This document shows positions 1-13,100 of a DNA stretch of 64,000 nt, one piece after another. The translations under genes and the position numbers were made by a program. Source of the stretch: Branchinecta lynchi (taxonomy: Eukaryota > Arthropoda > Branchiopoda > Anostraca > Branchinectidae); NCBI GenBank assembly GCA_023053575.1, contig JAKZAP010000006.1:13339280-13403279 (forward strand). Reading direction: 5' to 3'. A model generated the notes under the pieces. The model made no database searches and was not told the origin of the DNA. It saw only the letters and a list, made by a program, of their open reading frames with translations. The number at the start of each line of letters is the position of its first letter. The stretch's first letter is position 1.

Positions 1-1056
1 GGATACCTATGACATCGCAAAAGTTGACCGTCTGTCCGTCTGTAAGCACGATAGCTCTCGAAGGGAATGAGATATATTGATGAAACTTCGTGGGACGATT
101 CTTTGGGCCAAGGGAAAGGTCGAGTTCGTAGATGGGCTTTGTAGCCCTACATTTAGGGGTGGGGAGGGGGTTCAAATTAAGGGACAAACAAAATATTTTT
201 AAACAGCTAATGAGATAGTCGGTTAAGGGGTAAGGAAACATGCTAAACATGAATATGAAAGCCGTTTTCTCGCCGGACAAGTAGTTCGCCCCGAATCCGG
301 CCAAAACCGGAAACTTTGTCAAAAGTAAAAGTTTTGTTTGAAGCTGATTATGTTCGATTTAGGGGTAAGAAAAGACGCTGAGCAATAAGACTATAGTAAA
401 ACTAACTAAGCAATAGGACTCTACATTACATGGCATCCTATGCATTGTTAATTCGGCACCACGGACTGAACATAAAATGCATGAATATGAAAGCCGTTTT
501 CTCGCCGGATAAGTAGTTCGCCCCGAATCCGGCCAAAACCGGAAACTTTGTCAAAAGTAAAAGTTTTGTTTGTAGTTGATTTGATGTTGCATTGTTAATT
601 CGGCACCACGGACTGAACATAAAATGCATGAACATGAATATGAAAGCCGTTTTCTCGTCGGACAAGTAGTTCGCCCCGAATCCGGCCAAAACCGGAAACT
701 TTGTCAAAAGTAAAAGTTTTGTTTGTAGTTGATTAGATGTTCGATATAGGGATAAGAAAAGACGCTGAGCAATAAGACTATAGTAAAACTAACTAAGCAA
801 AAGGACTCTACATTACATGGCATCCTATGCATTGTTAATTCGGCACCACGGACTGAACATAAAATGCTCCACCCAGGCTACCAGTTTTTGTACTGTCTTG
901 TGAAAATTAAAATGATTATTTTTTGAAGTTTAGAAACTGTTTCAACCCCCACTATAAGCCTGTATCTGTTTCTAACTTTATAAAGTAATATCATCTAATT
1001 GTCTGGATCAATTATTACATTTTTGGGATCCCATCAAAACCTTAGGTCTTGTTACA
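1..1056 (+). mobile_element. Family A repeat, copy 1 (left-truncated by window)
   Basis: It begins inside the terminal motif (GGATACCTATGACATCGCAA, then GTCCGTCTG repeats) and ends with GGGATCCCATC and TTAGGTCTTGTTAC near 1056. Internal modules carry CGCCGGACAAGTAGTTCGCC and GAATCCGGCCAAAACCGG. Between 430 and 870 a segment with AATTCGGCACCACGGACTG is present three times. Open frames here are repeat artefacts. Confidence 0.8.
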
Positions 1057-1117
1057 CAGAAGGAATCAAATTTTGCAAACCAGTTTTAAGTTTCAGTTTT
1101 TCGGATGTAGTTTCAAT

Positions 1118-1225
1118 GTAGTTTGACGTACTTTTGTTCTAGTTATGATAGTACAGTGTTTCGAACGGATAGATAAAACGGCATACCGTACTTTCATAAT
1201 TAAACAAAAGTACGTCAAAACTACA
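1118..1225. mobile_element. Small foldback element (108 bp)
   Basis: Arms TGTAGTTTGACGTACTTTTG and its near-complement at 1204-1225 flank a short centre. Inner bases (CTAGTTATGATAGTAC / GTACTTTCATAATTAA) also pair. No target duplication is evident. Confidence 0.65.
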
Positions 1226-1389
1226 ACTTAAGTTTCGTCGGAAAAACCGGCCTCTTTTTAAACATCAAAAGTCATGTCCGAATTTGGAAACTCCTGTCGG
1301 GGCTGTCGGTTGAAGACCACAAGTTCGTTACGTCAGTAGATCCGGATTTTTATTTTCATTGCGACAGTACTGGGTTTATGCGGCCTTGT

Positions 1390-2062
1390 TATTTAGCATC
1401 CGGGCCGAATCCAACCAAGGTAGGGGGGGGGGGGAGGGGATGTAGTGGGAACCGGAAATTTGCAGATAGGCTATGTTCCGATTCCAGTCAAACCTGACGA
1501 ACAGGAAGAGGAGATGTCAGCGATGCGACATTTACATTTCCGAGTGGTATTCAGCCACAGTGGGGGGAGTTGGAAGGGGAGTCTCGTAAATGTTGTGGCT
1601 CGCATAGGGGTTAAACAAGTGGAAGGATTTGATGAAACTTGGAATGTAGAGAGACCATATGCCCTACACGATTTGTTTTGGGTTCGAACCTGATCCGACC
1701 ACGGGGGGGGGGGGGGGGTATCGGAAGTTCCCCCAAAATGCTCAGATTCAAGTGAAACTTAAGTAAGATGAAATGCTTTAGATGATCCATTTAGGAGTTA
1801 CAACCAGATTTGGCTGCGGTAGAGGGAGTAGGAGGGGGTACGAAATAGTGTGGCCCGTCTAGGGACCAAAAGAGTGGATCTATTGGGTTGAAACTTGGAA
1901 GGTAGAAAAGGAAATGCTCGGACTTGAGTGAAACTATATATCCTATTTCTAGGTCGCGAACCATACTTTTGGATGGCGGGGTATTTTGTTACGTGTTCAT
2001 CTACTTTTTTGTCCCACCTACTCATAACAAGTGCCATATGAGCTCGTAGCTCTTGTTTTAAA
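1390..2062 (-). mobile_element. Family B repeat, copy 1 (minus)
   Basis: The right end reads, on the plus strand, AAGTGCCATATGAGCTCGTA then GCTCTTGTTTT, the reverse of the family B start at 49010. Internal G-runs (1424, 1705) correspond to the C-runs of the plus-strand copy. The 126-residue minus-strand frame at 1798-2178 is a translation of the repeat, not a gene. Confidence 0.75.
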
Positions 2063-2820
2063 TGCACTGGCAAACCTGTTTTCATCGTTTTGGTTCCGAG
2101 CAAGTGTGTCTTTGACTTGAAAATTCCTTTTTTTTTGCTATAAAATTGGATCAGATCTACTTTATTTTCGATGGCCATTATTTTGTCACTTTTTTCGACG
2201 GACAGATTTGTTATTTCATATCTTTACTTTTCACTGGGATCGCAAAAGACGCTCGACTTCTCGGCGTTTCACAAAATTCAGCATGTGGTGCATTCGTAGT
2301 ATTCTCTATTTAGAAGAACTGTATGTCATTTATTTGGCGATTAGGCCTGGAAACTTGAAACATATTAAAGGCTAGAATTTGTATGGTTGGTAGTTAAATC
2401 TTGCCAGACATAGGTAGATTAAAAAAAAATAGCCTCCGGCGCATGCTTTATCTTGTCCTGGGTACAGGCGTTGGAAGTTTTCCTCTTTAGCGAAAGCTGA
2501 AATGAAAAGCTGAGGTTGTGAATATATTCATAAATAAATTTTGATTACAAGAGTAATTTCAGCTAATGCATTACAGTTAGGTTAATTCTATTATTTGTTG
2601 GCGGGGAATGTATGCCGTTGCCGCGAAGTAACATTTAATTTTTCCAGAAGTCTTTGAAATCAAGGGTCTCGCCCCCACCCCCCGCTGGTCTGGGTGCTTC
2701 GGACCACCCCTGTTTAGGGCCTAGGGCTGGAACCTTGCTCAACCACATTTTGTGTCTTATTTATGGCAACATAAGATTCCTCTCCTGATCAGTATTGGAT
2801 ATATAATGAAGGATGTGAAT
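2063..2820. other. No gene or repeat recognised
   Basis: AT-rich sequence between family B and family A copies. A CATTACAGTTAGGTTAATTC region and a C-rich patch at 2673-2690 are the only local features. The missing MSH5 start exon could lie here, but I could not find one with a donor in the right phase. Confidence 0.4.
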
Positions 2821-2823
2821 TTT

Positions 2824-3934
2824 TGGGTTCCCAAAACATAAGTGGAGGGATACCTATGACATCGCAAAAGTTGTCCGTCCGTCCGTCTGTTAGCACGATA
2901 ACTCTCGAAGTGGTTGAGATATTTTGACCAAACTTCGCATGAGGGCTTTTTAGGTCAAACTACAGGTCAAGTTCGAAGATGGCTATGTAGCTCTATATTT
3001 AGGGGTGGGGTGGGGTTTGAAATTAAGGGGAACACAAAATATTTTTTTAAAGCTAATGAAATAGTCGAATTAGTGGTAAGGAAACATGCTGAATCCGAAT
3101 ACGAAATTTATTTTCTCGCTGGACAAATGGTTCACCCGGAATCCGGCGAACACCGGAAAATTTGTGAAAAGTAAAAGAAGTTTATATGAAGTTTATTGGA
3201 GGTTCGATTTAGGGGCAAGGCAACGTGTTTAGTCCGAATATGAAAATTCTTTCTCGCTGGACAATTAGTTCGGCCGGGATCCGGCAAAAACCGGAGAATT
3301 CGTTTAAAGTAAAAGTTTTACTTAAATTTGATAAGATGTTCGATTTGCGGATAAGAAGAAATTCTGAATTCGCATATGACAATCATTTTCTCACCGGACG
3401 AATAGATCGCTCGGAATCCGGCTGAAATCGGAAAATTTGTTAAAAATAAAAGTTTCATGTGAAGTTGATTAGAGGTTGGATATAGGGGTAAGGAGACATG
3501 CTGAATTCGTTTTTGAGCTTTAGTTTTTTGCCAGACAAGTAGTTTGTCCGGAATCCGGCCGAAACCGGAAGTTGGTCAGAAGTAAGGAGATACGACGTAG
3601 CTTTATTTTTCCGCCGGAGAAGTAGTTCCGGAATTCCGCCGAAACCGGAAAATTGGCAGAAGTAATGCAGGAAGTTAGATTTTGAACTAAATGAAGTTAG
3701 TTCAAAATCGTGCATTTGGTATGTTGTATTTTGAAACTGGTACTGAAAGGGGCAAACACACATACTGAATCCATATCTGAGCTTGGTTTTCTCGTATGAT
3801 TAGCTATTTGGCTTTAATTAATAGTAAAAGTGTTCAAGGAGTCTGGTGAAGACTGGATCTGGCGAAGACAAGACCCAATTGTCTGGATCCAATTTGAACT
3901 TTTGGGATCCCATCGAAACCTTTGGTCTTGTTAC
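2824..3934 (+). mobile_element. Family A repeat, copy 2 (complete, plus)
   Basis: Starts GGGTTCCCAAAACATAAGTG, ends GGGATCCCATCGAAACC then TTTGGTCTTGTTAC, about 110 bp upstream of the first recognised MSH5 exon. Internal CCGGAATCCGG-type anchors at about 3135, 3274, 3411 and 3549 show ~138-bp modules. This is the best copy for defining the element. Confidence 0.85.
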
Positions 3935-4046
3935 TAATTAGAACCGACCAAACTTACTTGTGGCCATAATCTTTTGGTACATCAAATATCTCTCATCTGT
4001 CAAAACTGTTTTCTTTTTCTCTCTCTCATTTGAACTTCCCTTTTAG

Positions 4047-4195
4047 AAAGTCCTTTGCGTTTACCGGAGGAGTGGGTCCCTTGGAATATCTGTGTATGAC
4101 ATTGGCACGGAAGAGCTTCTAATTTTCCAGAGTGTTCCAGATGTGGCACCAGACTTTCCATTTCTGCAAATGATTCTTCTTGAAGTTACTCCCAG
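4047..4195 (+). CDS. MSH5: MSH5 exon (N-terminal MutS domain start)
   Basis: The exon follows a TTTTAG acceptor and ends before GTAAG. It reads from phase 0 and ends in phase 2. The translation begins KVLCVYRRSGSLGISVYD, matching the conserved N-terminal strand of MSH5 (vertebrate form LCVLWNSGYLGIAYYD). This is the most upstream exon I can support. The initiator exon should lie upstream, where I see mainly repeats, or outside the window. Confidence 0.88.
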
Positions 4196-7100
4196 GTAAG
4201 TAAGTTGCGTTTATGGTCTCGGTTCTCCTCGCGATTCTCCCGACAATCCTCGTGTTTCGCGATTTGTGACTATGAAGCCAATTCTCCTTTTCCGGTGTTT
4301 TCGTCAAAAACGAGACCGGGGAAATCTTCGCGATTCTGCAGAATCGAGAAGTTGCTTCGATAGTCACTTCTCGATTCTGTTTCTCCGTACACTGTACAAA
4401 GTTTCTCCGTATAAAGATTAAAGTTAACTGCAGTATTTGCTACTCAGACTCATCTTATCTCTATTTGGTATTAATCTTATCTGCGTAGAGATAAGAATAA
4501 ATAAGAAGATAATAATCCGATCTTTATATGGAAAAACCTTTTGCAGTGTAGTCCTTCCTCAATAGTCAATAAAGGGCGGACTGTTTTTTGGGGCTACAAC
4601 TGGTATTTCATCAAAAGCAAGAAGTGAGAATTGAGAAGAGCAAACACGATAATTTTTACGAGAATTAAGAAATGAGAAGCGAGAACTGAGAATTCAAATC
4701 AAAAAGGCAACTTTGTGTGATTCACTACATGGTTTACCGTTCAGCTGGCCACTGGTACGCATTTAGAATGAGTTTCTCGCTCTGCTGCGGTTCTCAACCG
4801 CTTACTTAAGCATTCAACTTTGCAGAAATGTTCGTTTCATCCGGCAGACGGTCCCACCCCCCACACCCAGTCGGTTCAGGGACAGTTGGGCCCAATTTGG
4901 CCAGCCATTAATCGCATTGACTTCTATGACGGGATGAGTGAAAAATAGCATATTTACTGAAGTCGGACCTGGGATTAGCAAGTACGAGACGAATGCAGAT
5001 TTGTGTACTTCGTGAACGTCATAAAATGAAAAGTAAAACTGGTATTTGTAAATATAAGGAATAAATTTGTATTCGTCTGTACTTACAGGATGTTTACTAC
5101 GGTCTGAGAGGACGGAAGCTCTGAGAACTCCGTCTGTAGATTTGAGGTTGTACTCGATCCATTCGATTGATCGGAAAACCGTGAAAAGCCTTTCTCAATC
5201 GACATTTGAGATTTATCGGTTTCAGTAGTCTCACAAATGTCTAGTAGCGTACAGACTAGAACATCGCGGTCTTTGCTTTGTTTCTGTTTGGCCATCAAGC
5301 ATAAAATATTACCACATATTTTGTTCAGTAACGGTGTTCTTCTTTGAACATATCTCCCAGTGTCCAGACCTCCAACCGCTCCCCTTAACTGGCAAAATTA
5401 AACAAAGTACGAATAATGACCGACTTTTACCGTCTACGCGTTTCAGCCATCTAACCTTCTTGTTTCAGGACGCTTGTTCTGTCTACGAAAGAAGATAATA
5501 ACGTCACCAAAGTTCTAAAGCGGTACATGGACAGCAATGCTAACATTGTGGAAGCTTCTTCATATGTTGAGAAGTCCACTCAGGTCAGTTTGGAGAGCAC
5601 GAGGTCGTGTATCAAAATGGAGTTAGTTCAAAATCGTGCATTTGGTATGTTATATTTTGAAACTGGTATATTATATTTTGTAACTTTTACTAATTTATTT
5701 TAGCACCTTCATCGATAGGAGTTTCTGGTCTTCCTAGGCTCGGTTCAGACAGGAGGTTCTGTAAGGTTGAACAAAATTCTATCGTTCGCTAAATATTCTC
5801 TAGCGCACCTAAGCCCATATCTAGGAAACGAATAGTAGCCATACTCCGGAATACTGGGTCTTACGAATCCTGGAACCCCGGAACTCCGGACCCTCCGCCA
5901 CCGGACCGAGTGGCTAAACGAAAACTGGACCCTCACACACGAAAACTGGACCGAGCGGCTCAGGGAACAAAATAATGACGTATCACACGAATCCTGGAAC
6001 CTTACTATATTCGTATTAAAGCGCTCCATAATTTTCCGGACCTTCCTTACGAGGCGGGCTCTTTTAGGTACAGCTCAGATTAAGACGATCATAATGGTCT
6101 CATTTAGTAAGTGCATTATTCCAAGAAGTCAGTTCCTAATCTGCCAGGGCGTACCACTGAACAAGTGTTACCTCAGTTTTAGTTCACACGAATCCTGGAC
6201 CCTGTCACTTGCGACATCCCAGATGCGTTACATTAGAACTATGATAGTGATGAAAGTCAATTTTCTCAGATCATTTTGGTGAGCAACAGCCTAAATCCCG
6301 GATCGCTCATAAGTTCTCCCCTTGGCGTGTTCTAACTCTTGCTAACTAACTCGTCGGGCGACGAAGAATCGTCGTGTGCCTACACTGTAAAAAGTTTCTC
6401 CGAACAAGGATGCAGTATTTGCTACTGGGATAAATTTTTTCTCTATTGGGATAAAATTAATCCGAATTAGGGATATTCTTATCTCAATAAAGACAATATT
6501 AATCCCAGTAGCAAATACTGCAAGATTTTTGTGTACAGTGTAGCGAAGAAACAGAAAAGTCACTACAACAAACGTTGATTGGTTTACGTTGGAGTCAGTT
6601 TTTAGGATCTGTCTGAGTCGACGTTTCCTGTTCTTCCTTTGAATCACCGGCGCCTTTCTTACTTAATCATATAGAGTATAGGAAGCTTGTGGGTAGGGTA
6701 GGCTGAGCATTTTGTAATCTTCGATGGTGAAGTTGCCCCAAAGGATTCCGCCAACTTTGGACTTTTTCGAATGACTGATTTCGAAACTAGACCAAGCGAC
6801 CACATAACTTTAAAGGACCCCTCTCACTATTTACTCTTCAACTTACAGTGTTTTAAAATGTTTGAATACTTTCAAACTAGACTGTGCTTTCAACAAATAA
6901 CCCACGGTTTTGGCTGTTTTAAGCCTTTTCCGAGACCCGTTGACTTATAGCCAAAACAAGGAAACTATTTAGATAACCGGCTGATGGAAAAACTTCTCGC
7001 AGAGTCGACAGCGTGATACACATCGAAGACAGCAAAAGACGGCAAGTGAGAAAATCAGCGTGGTTTTCTTAGAGGGGTTAGAATGTACCGTACGAAACTG

Positions 7101-10100
7101 GGGTCTCCGGGTTTAGAACTATATGGAGTGATTATGGGAGTACATTGCGTTAGTATTATAGGTAAGACAGGTCCTTTAACTAACACAGAGTAGGGCCGTA
7201 AAGTATTAATGCTTGCTCCATCATAGGCTGAATTTCATCTCTTCCTTATAGGTCTCGAACAGGCCAGGACACGCTTGCTCCAGCTGCGCTTGGTGGATGG
7301 GCAGTCTGCTGCGGAATCGGATTCTTTGAAAATGTCTTCTCTTCTTCCACAGCTGATTCCCAATTCAGAATTGCCTAGTGTCTCCATCCAAGCAGCAGGT
7401 GCCCTCATTTTTCTTCTCGATAGATGGCGGAACAGTAAGAATATTGAGAGAGCGATGGAAGGAAAGAGATACAGAATTCGTAACGTTCGAACTTGCGCTA
7501 TGTAAGGACTTCTTTAGTTTCTTTAGTGGAAAAGTTTGAAAAGACTTTAGGCATATTCTCACCATTCCGCGATGACTCCACGCGGACTCCGCGTGCAGAA
7601 AACAGCGAGAACACGGGGAATGCTTCCAAAACGGATTTGTTCGAACAAAAAATATGTAGTTGACGAAATTACTCTGGATCCACTTTTTTTTATTTATTTT
7701 TTATTCTGATTGTTTTTAATTAGTTTTATTTACCAACACCAGCAAAATTTGATTCTCCTCCGAATCTGAAAGGGAGTAATTTTTGACGATGATGATGATA
7801 ACCTGAGCCTTCCCCGTCCGTGGGGACTTGCGAGAATACGGGAAGTGAGTTCCCAGCACAAACAAAAACGCGGAGACTCCTCAAGTGGAGTCCTCGGGGA
7901 ACGGCGAGAATAAGCCTTTTGACGCGTATTTAAAGTTCAATGGGCACATCAAACTACCCCAATCCCACTCTGTAACAACCTAGGAACAATGCTTACCCCC
8001 TAGATCAGCAGCTTTTTCAACAGTTTCCTCTCTGTGATATTTCAAAGCGTATTTTTTTTAGGCCAGTACTTGCTCAATTTACTAGCTTGGACAAAGATAA
8101 AAGTGATGTTTCTTATAATACTTAGTAGACCTTTATTTTATGTATAAATCAGCTTGTATAATTCAGATTTGAATAGGTTATTTGTTTTTGTATGATTTTT
8201 GTTGCTATGTTATTTTTTATGAGCTTATTGCATATTCTGGTACATTTTATAAAGCAAGTTAATCAAGCTTCACAACACTATTCCACAAAGAAAAACTTTT
8301 AATAGGCACTTTATGCCATAGAACTTCCGATAAAACATTAGAACAATCAGGTAAACTGCATCTGAGGCTTGACTTTGGTGACATCTCAAATATATCCTTT
8401 TCTATCAAGCATTGCTGGGAGTTTTTGAATTTCCTGCCACGATATCCCAGCTCCTAAGATTTGGATCGCCGAAATGCCAGAGAGGTCAAGACAAGGGACA
8501 ACAAGAAAACGGCCGATATTTGTAGCGCCTTCTAATGGAAGTTGGAAATTTTTATTTGTGAAGCATTTAATGCAAAGTAAAGCATTAGAAGTGTCCATTG
8601 TGCTTTAAGTAGAGGTAAAGGCCTAAAGTTTGTATATAGCTTTGTAAGCGGTACTTTACGTCTACCTGTATGTCTGTCTGATAGCAGGATAACTGTCTGA
8701 TATAGGTAACATTTTTGAATGTTAGAACAGACGCAGTGAATCTGATCTAATGGTCAGCACATGGGCCGCATGGGCATCAATCCTGACGGAAATAAAGGAG
8801 TCGAGTTGGATTGATTTTACCAGCCAAAATGTCTGCTAACAAATTTAGACTTAGTCCTTTCTTTTTCTGAGACAAGGATACTTGTGCGCAAACATATTTA
8901 TTAACTTTTGGAGTATTCCCTTAGAAGCTGTCACCAAACAGTTTGGACAGAAGGGAATTTTTGGCACAGAAATGTAGAACCCCTGTCTAAAGAAGTATGT
9001 TTCCTTTCCAGGAGCGGTCTCCTGCGGATTGACCCAGACACCTTGAAGGGCCTTCGAATCTTCCTCCAAGATAGCCATCCTTCTGCCTATAAGGCAAATT
9101 TCCATCGTGAGGGCTTCAGCCTCTTCGAAGTCCTGAACAAGTGCAAGTCGTCCGCCGGCAGTTCTATGCTGAGGTACGTGAACAGCTAACTCCGTTAAAT
9201 ATCCGGTGCTTGACGGTAATAAGGTGTAGCAACACCGAGTCTGAATTTAACTTTCTACCCCTCCCCCCCCTCCCGGACCCCGGTGAGTCTGGTAACCTAG
9301 TGCGCTGTAGTCTCACTGTGTTTTGGGCTTGGATCCCAAAACGGAAGTGGAGGGATACCTATGACTTCGTACAAGTTGTCCATCTGCCAGCACGATAACT
9401 CTCGACGCGAATGTGATATTTTGATAAGACTTGGTGGAGTATTCTTTGGGTCAAGATTCAAGGGACAGGTCGAGTTCGTAGATAGGCTCTGGAGCCCGAC
9501 ATTTAGGGCTGGGGGAGGGGGTTCAAGTCAAGTGGTGAGCAGAATATTTCTTAACAGGCTAATGAGATATTCGGTTTAGGGTTAAGAAGACATGCTGAAC
9601 AAGGATATGAAAATCAATTTGTCGCCGGACAAGTAGTTCTCCCGCAATTCGGACAAAACCGGAAAATTCGTTAAAAGTAAAAATTGCATTTATATAATTT
9701 GATTAAATTTTCGATTTAGCGGTAAGAAGACATGCTGAATCCATATATGACAATCATTTGTCATATATGGATGAATAGAGGTCCGATATAGTGGTAAGCA
9801 GGCATGCTGAATCTATATGAAAATTATTTTCTCGCCGGACAAATAGTTCGCCCGGAATCCGGCCAAAACCTGAACATTTTTAAAGTTCAGTCTGAAGTTG
9901 ATTAGATGTTCGATATTGGAGTAAAGACATACGGTGAATCCGTTTTAGAGCCTTAGTTTTTTGCCGGACAAGTAGTTCGCCCGGAATCCGGCCGAAACCC
10001 GGCCGAAACCGGGAATTTGGCAGAAGTATGGCAGGAAATTTTGATCAGTTTCGTCAGAGCAAATATGACGTATATGGTATCACACATACTGATTCCATAT

Positions 10101-13100
10101 CTGAACCTGGTTTTCTCAGAAGATTAGCCATTGACCTTAATCTGTTTCTGAATTTGTAGAGTACAACTTGAGCCTGTCGAAGACCGGATATCTACAAGAC
10201 TCAATTGTGTATTGACAATATAAAACGGGTATGTCAGCTACATTTTCTTAGAGCTATATTTTCCAGCTTGAATTTTCCAGCTTGAGCCTCAACGCCGAAA
10301 TGTAGCTCTAATAAAATGTATGCATCCGTTTTACATTGTCAGACACGATTCGCAGTCAGCTCGGGCGGAAGGAATATCTAGACCCTAATGTCTGTATCAA
10401 ATATTAAATTTGTGGTATCCCATCGAAACTTTTGGTCTTGTCATTTTTAGATTAGATTAGATTAGATTATGTTTAATATAAAACCAACGCGTAACATTTG
10501 TCTGCATCACCTGCAGGGAAAGTCCCGGGGGACATTCAAGTTCTCAAGAACGATGAGAACAGTGATGAGTTTATGGTTGAAGCCGAGTCACGCTTTTGCC
10601 GTTGTCGAACGATAAATACCTGGTCCCAGATACTTACAAATCGGGCCACGGCGAAAATATATTGTTGAAGCAAAAGAGAAAATCGGCCCTTACTTTGGTC
10701 CTCTGTGATGTGGCGAAGATGAAAGCTTTGTTCAGTAGCTGTGCGGGTGTGTAGAATTGAACATGAACAAAGGAGGTATTTGCAGAGAGGGAGTATAATA
10801 AAGAAGGAATCATAAGGATGGTGTGTTAAATTATGTGTCTTGTGATACCTTTCTGTTTTAACTTGTTGTCCAAAACCGAGTATCTAATATACTTTTAGCG
10901 TAATCCGAGTGGTTGGTACATATTGGGTTGAACCGGTACTCTGTTCTTAACCCGCGAAGGGTTAGTACGTAACTGTTGACGGGGAAGTTCGGAGGGTGAG
11001 CCGTGGATCCTACATTCAGTAAACCGTGTTTATAAAACACACTTACGTTTAATAATGAAGTTCCGCATACATCATAAATCCAACTGACTGACTGTTATAC
11101 ACTCTCAATACTGACTGACCTGACACTCTATACTGACTTAAATCCTTGCATACCAAAATGTACCATTCAAGTAAAATGACACTTGCCCTTTTTGCGCCAT
11201 GTTCGAAAAAGAGCCAACTTTGCAACGTGCAAGTTGAACTTGGTGGCTTTGCGCGTTCTATGTAGTAAGATCGCACCTGCTCTCTTTGTGCCATTTTCAG
11301 AAAAGAGCCAACTTTGCAACATGTGCAAGTTCGGCAAGTTCTCAGGCCAATGTGGTTTACGAAATTATCTTATAAATAATTCTTGTGAATATTGAATGTT
11401 TTAATACGGTACGTGTTGCCGTGCGATGACCCTCGGGATTTTTGGTAATGCATTCAGTCTTAGTACCATCGCGTAAAATATTGTGCTGCGTCCTCTTTGA
11501 TAGTGCAAAACGGAGACGTCAGCTGAATTTTATTAGAGCTATATTTCGGCCCTTATTCGCAAGGGTCCTCAGGTCTCAGCTCTAATAAAATTCAGCTGAC
11601 GTATCCGTTTTGCACTATTCAAATATGATATGAGCTTGGGCTGAAGGAATATGTATTGTGCTGTGTATAGACACATAGTGGAATTGGTTATTTCAAGGCG
11701 CATTCTGGTGTGTTCCCTGAGAGCGAATAGTTGAAACCACGACAACGGCTAGACAAATAGGGTATGGTCTTTTGGAGGTCGTTTTGTCCTGGCGGAGCTT
11801 TATCGATTCTTGGGCCTATGCCTTTAAAGAACCTGTCGGACCTATAATGCCAATGCAACCTACTATAAATGCATTCATTAACTTTTGAAATCGGAGACCC
11901 AAATTTCCTATGTTGTATTCTAGATTCGTTAACAACACCTCTAATCTTTCCACTTGCCACGATTCACTATTTTCCATGTGCGTTTTGCCCCCGACTAGTG
12001 TTCCCCTGTCATGCTCTTGACGTGTAAAACTGGTTTTCTGAGTTGACAAGTTTTTGCTATAAGTCTGAGATGGGTCTGAGAAAAGGCTTAAAACATCGAA
12101 AAGCCGTGGATAGTTTGTCAACAGCAGAACTAAGTTTTTACAGTATTCATATATTGTTGAATGTTGAAACACGAAGAGTAACTAGTGTGTGCTTTAAATA
12201 TTAACTGAAACAAATATACGCGGGAAATATGATATTTTTGCATTGTTTCGGATTATGAAGAGTCAAGCAGGCCCGTATCCAGGAATTTTTTTTTTGGAGG
12301 GGGTGCCTTTCGGGGGGGGGGGGTGCCTGCGGCTCGGACAAAAAAGGAAAAGGCATAAATCAGAGGGAAAAGCCTATAAGAATGATTATTTTTGTATGTT
12401 TTTTTGGGGAGGGGGGTCAACCCCCTAACCCCCCCCCCCTGGATACGGCCTTGGAGTCAAGGCACCCTTCTTATTTTTTGCGATGTGAATTATTCTGTAG
12501 GCCTAAATAATCAGAACGGATTTCCCAGGTCACTTTTCATGCGTCCGACGAAGGATGTAGCCGAGCTGGAAGGACGTTTCAAAGCAATCGACTTCCTTGG
12601 AAATCCTGCTAATGATGACGTTTTGACAACTTTGTGTGAGACACTTGTCAAAGTGAAAAAGATCAATGTAAGCTATGAAGTACATTGTTCCAAGAAATGC
12701 ATACCACCGTTAGATTACATAGTTCAAGCAGGGACCCATAAATTTCTTGACTCGCCATTCAGGGGACTTGTCAATAAGAGATTTCTGATGCGCTCTTGAC
12801 CAAGCGTCAAATAATTCGAAAAATACCCACGGGATAAGATACCTGACTATCCAGATAGACAAAGTTTTTCGCAGCTGTTGTGCTGAACTATGAATCTCTG
12901 TAATGGAAGAGTATCCTCGACCTTTTGTCCTAGCTTAGGTCCCTGGTGACATGCTGGCAATTTTGTCTATCTGAGCAAGAACACCGATTCGACCCAAGCG
13001 GATTTTTTGGAAACTATGTGAGGCTCGGGCAACATAGCAACATAGAAGCATACGAAATGAAAAGCCCCCTGAATGGCGAGTCATTACAGGAAATTTATGG

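Noticed and set aside
1..880. Regularly repeated phrases that could suggest a CRISPR array
   Set aside because: Repeat spacing is irregular, units are long and degenerate, and the setting is eukaryotic with spliced genes.
1798..2178. Minus-strand frame of 126 residues
   Set aside because: It translates a family B copy; the same DNA phrases occur at 49.0 kb without the frame.
7068..7162. Possible MSH5 exon between TTTTCTTAG and GTAAGA
   Set aside because: In the phase required by the upstream exon it meets a stop at once, and no frame resembles MSH5.
8067..8100. Possible MSH5 exon reading PVLAQFTSL
   Set aside because: Slight likeness to PILGFKKF but no usable donor in the needed phase.
9108..10100. 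Overlapping plus-strand frames after the 9012 exon
   Set aside because: They continue past a good GTACGT donor into family A repeat sequence.
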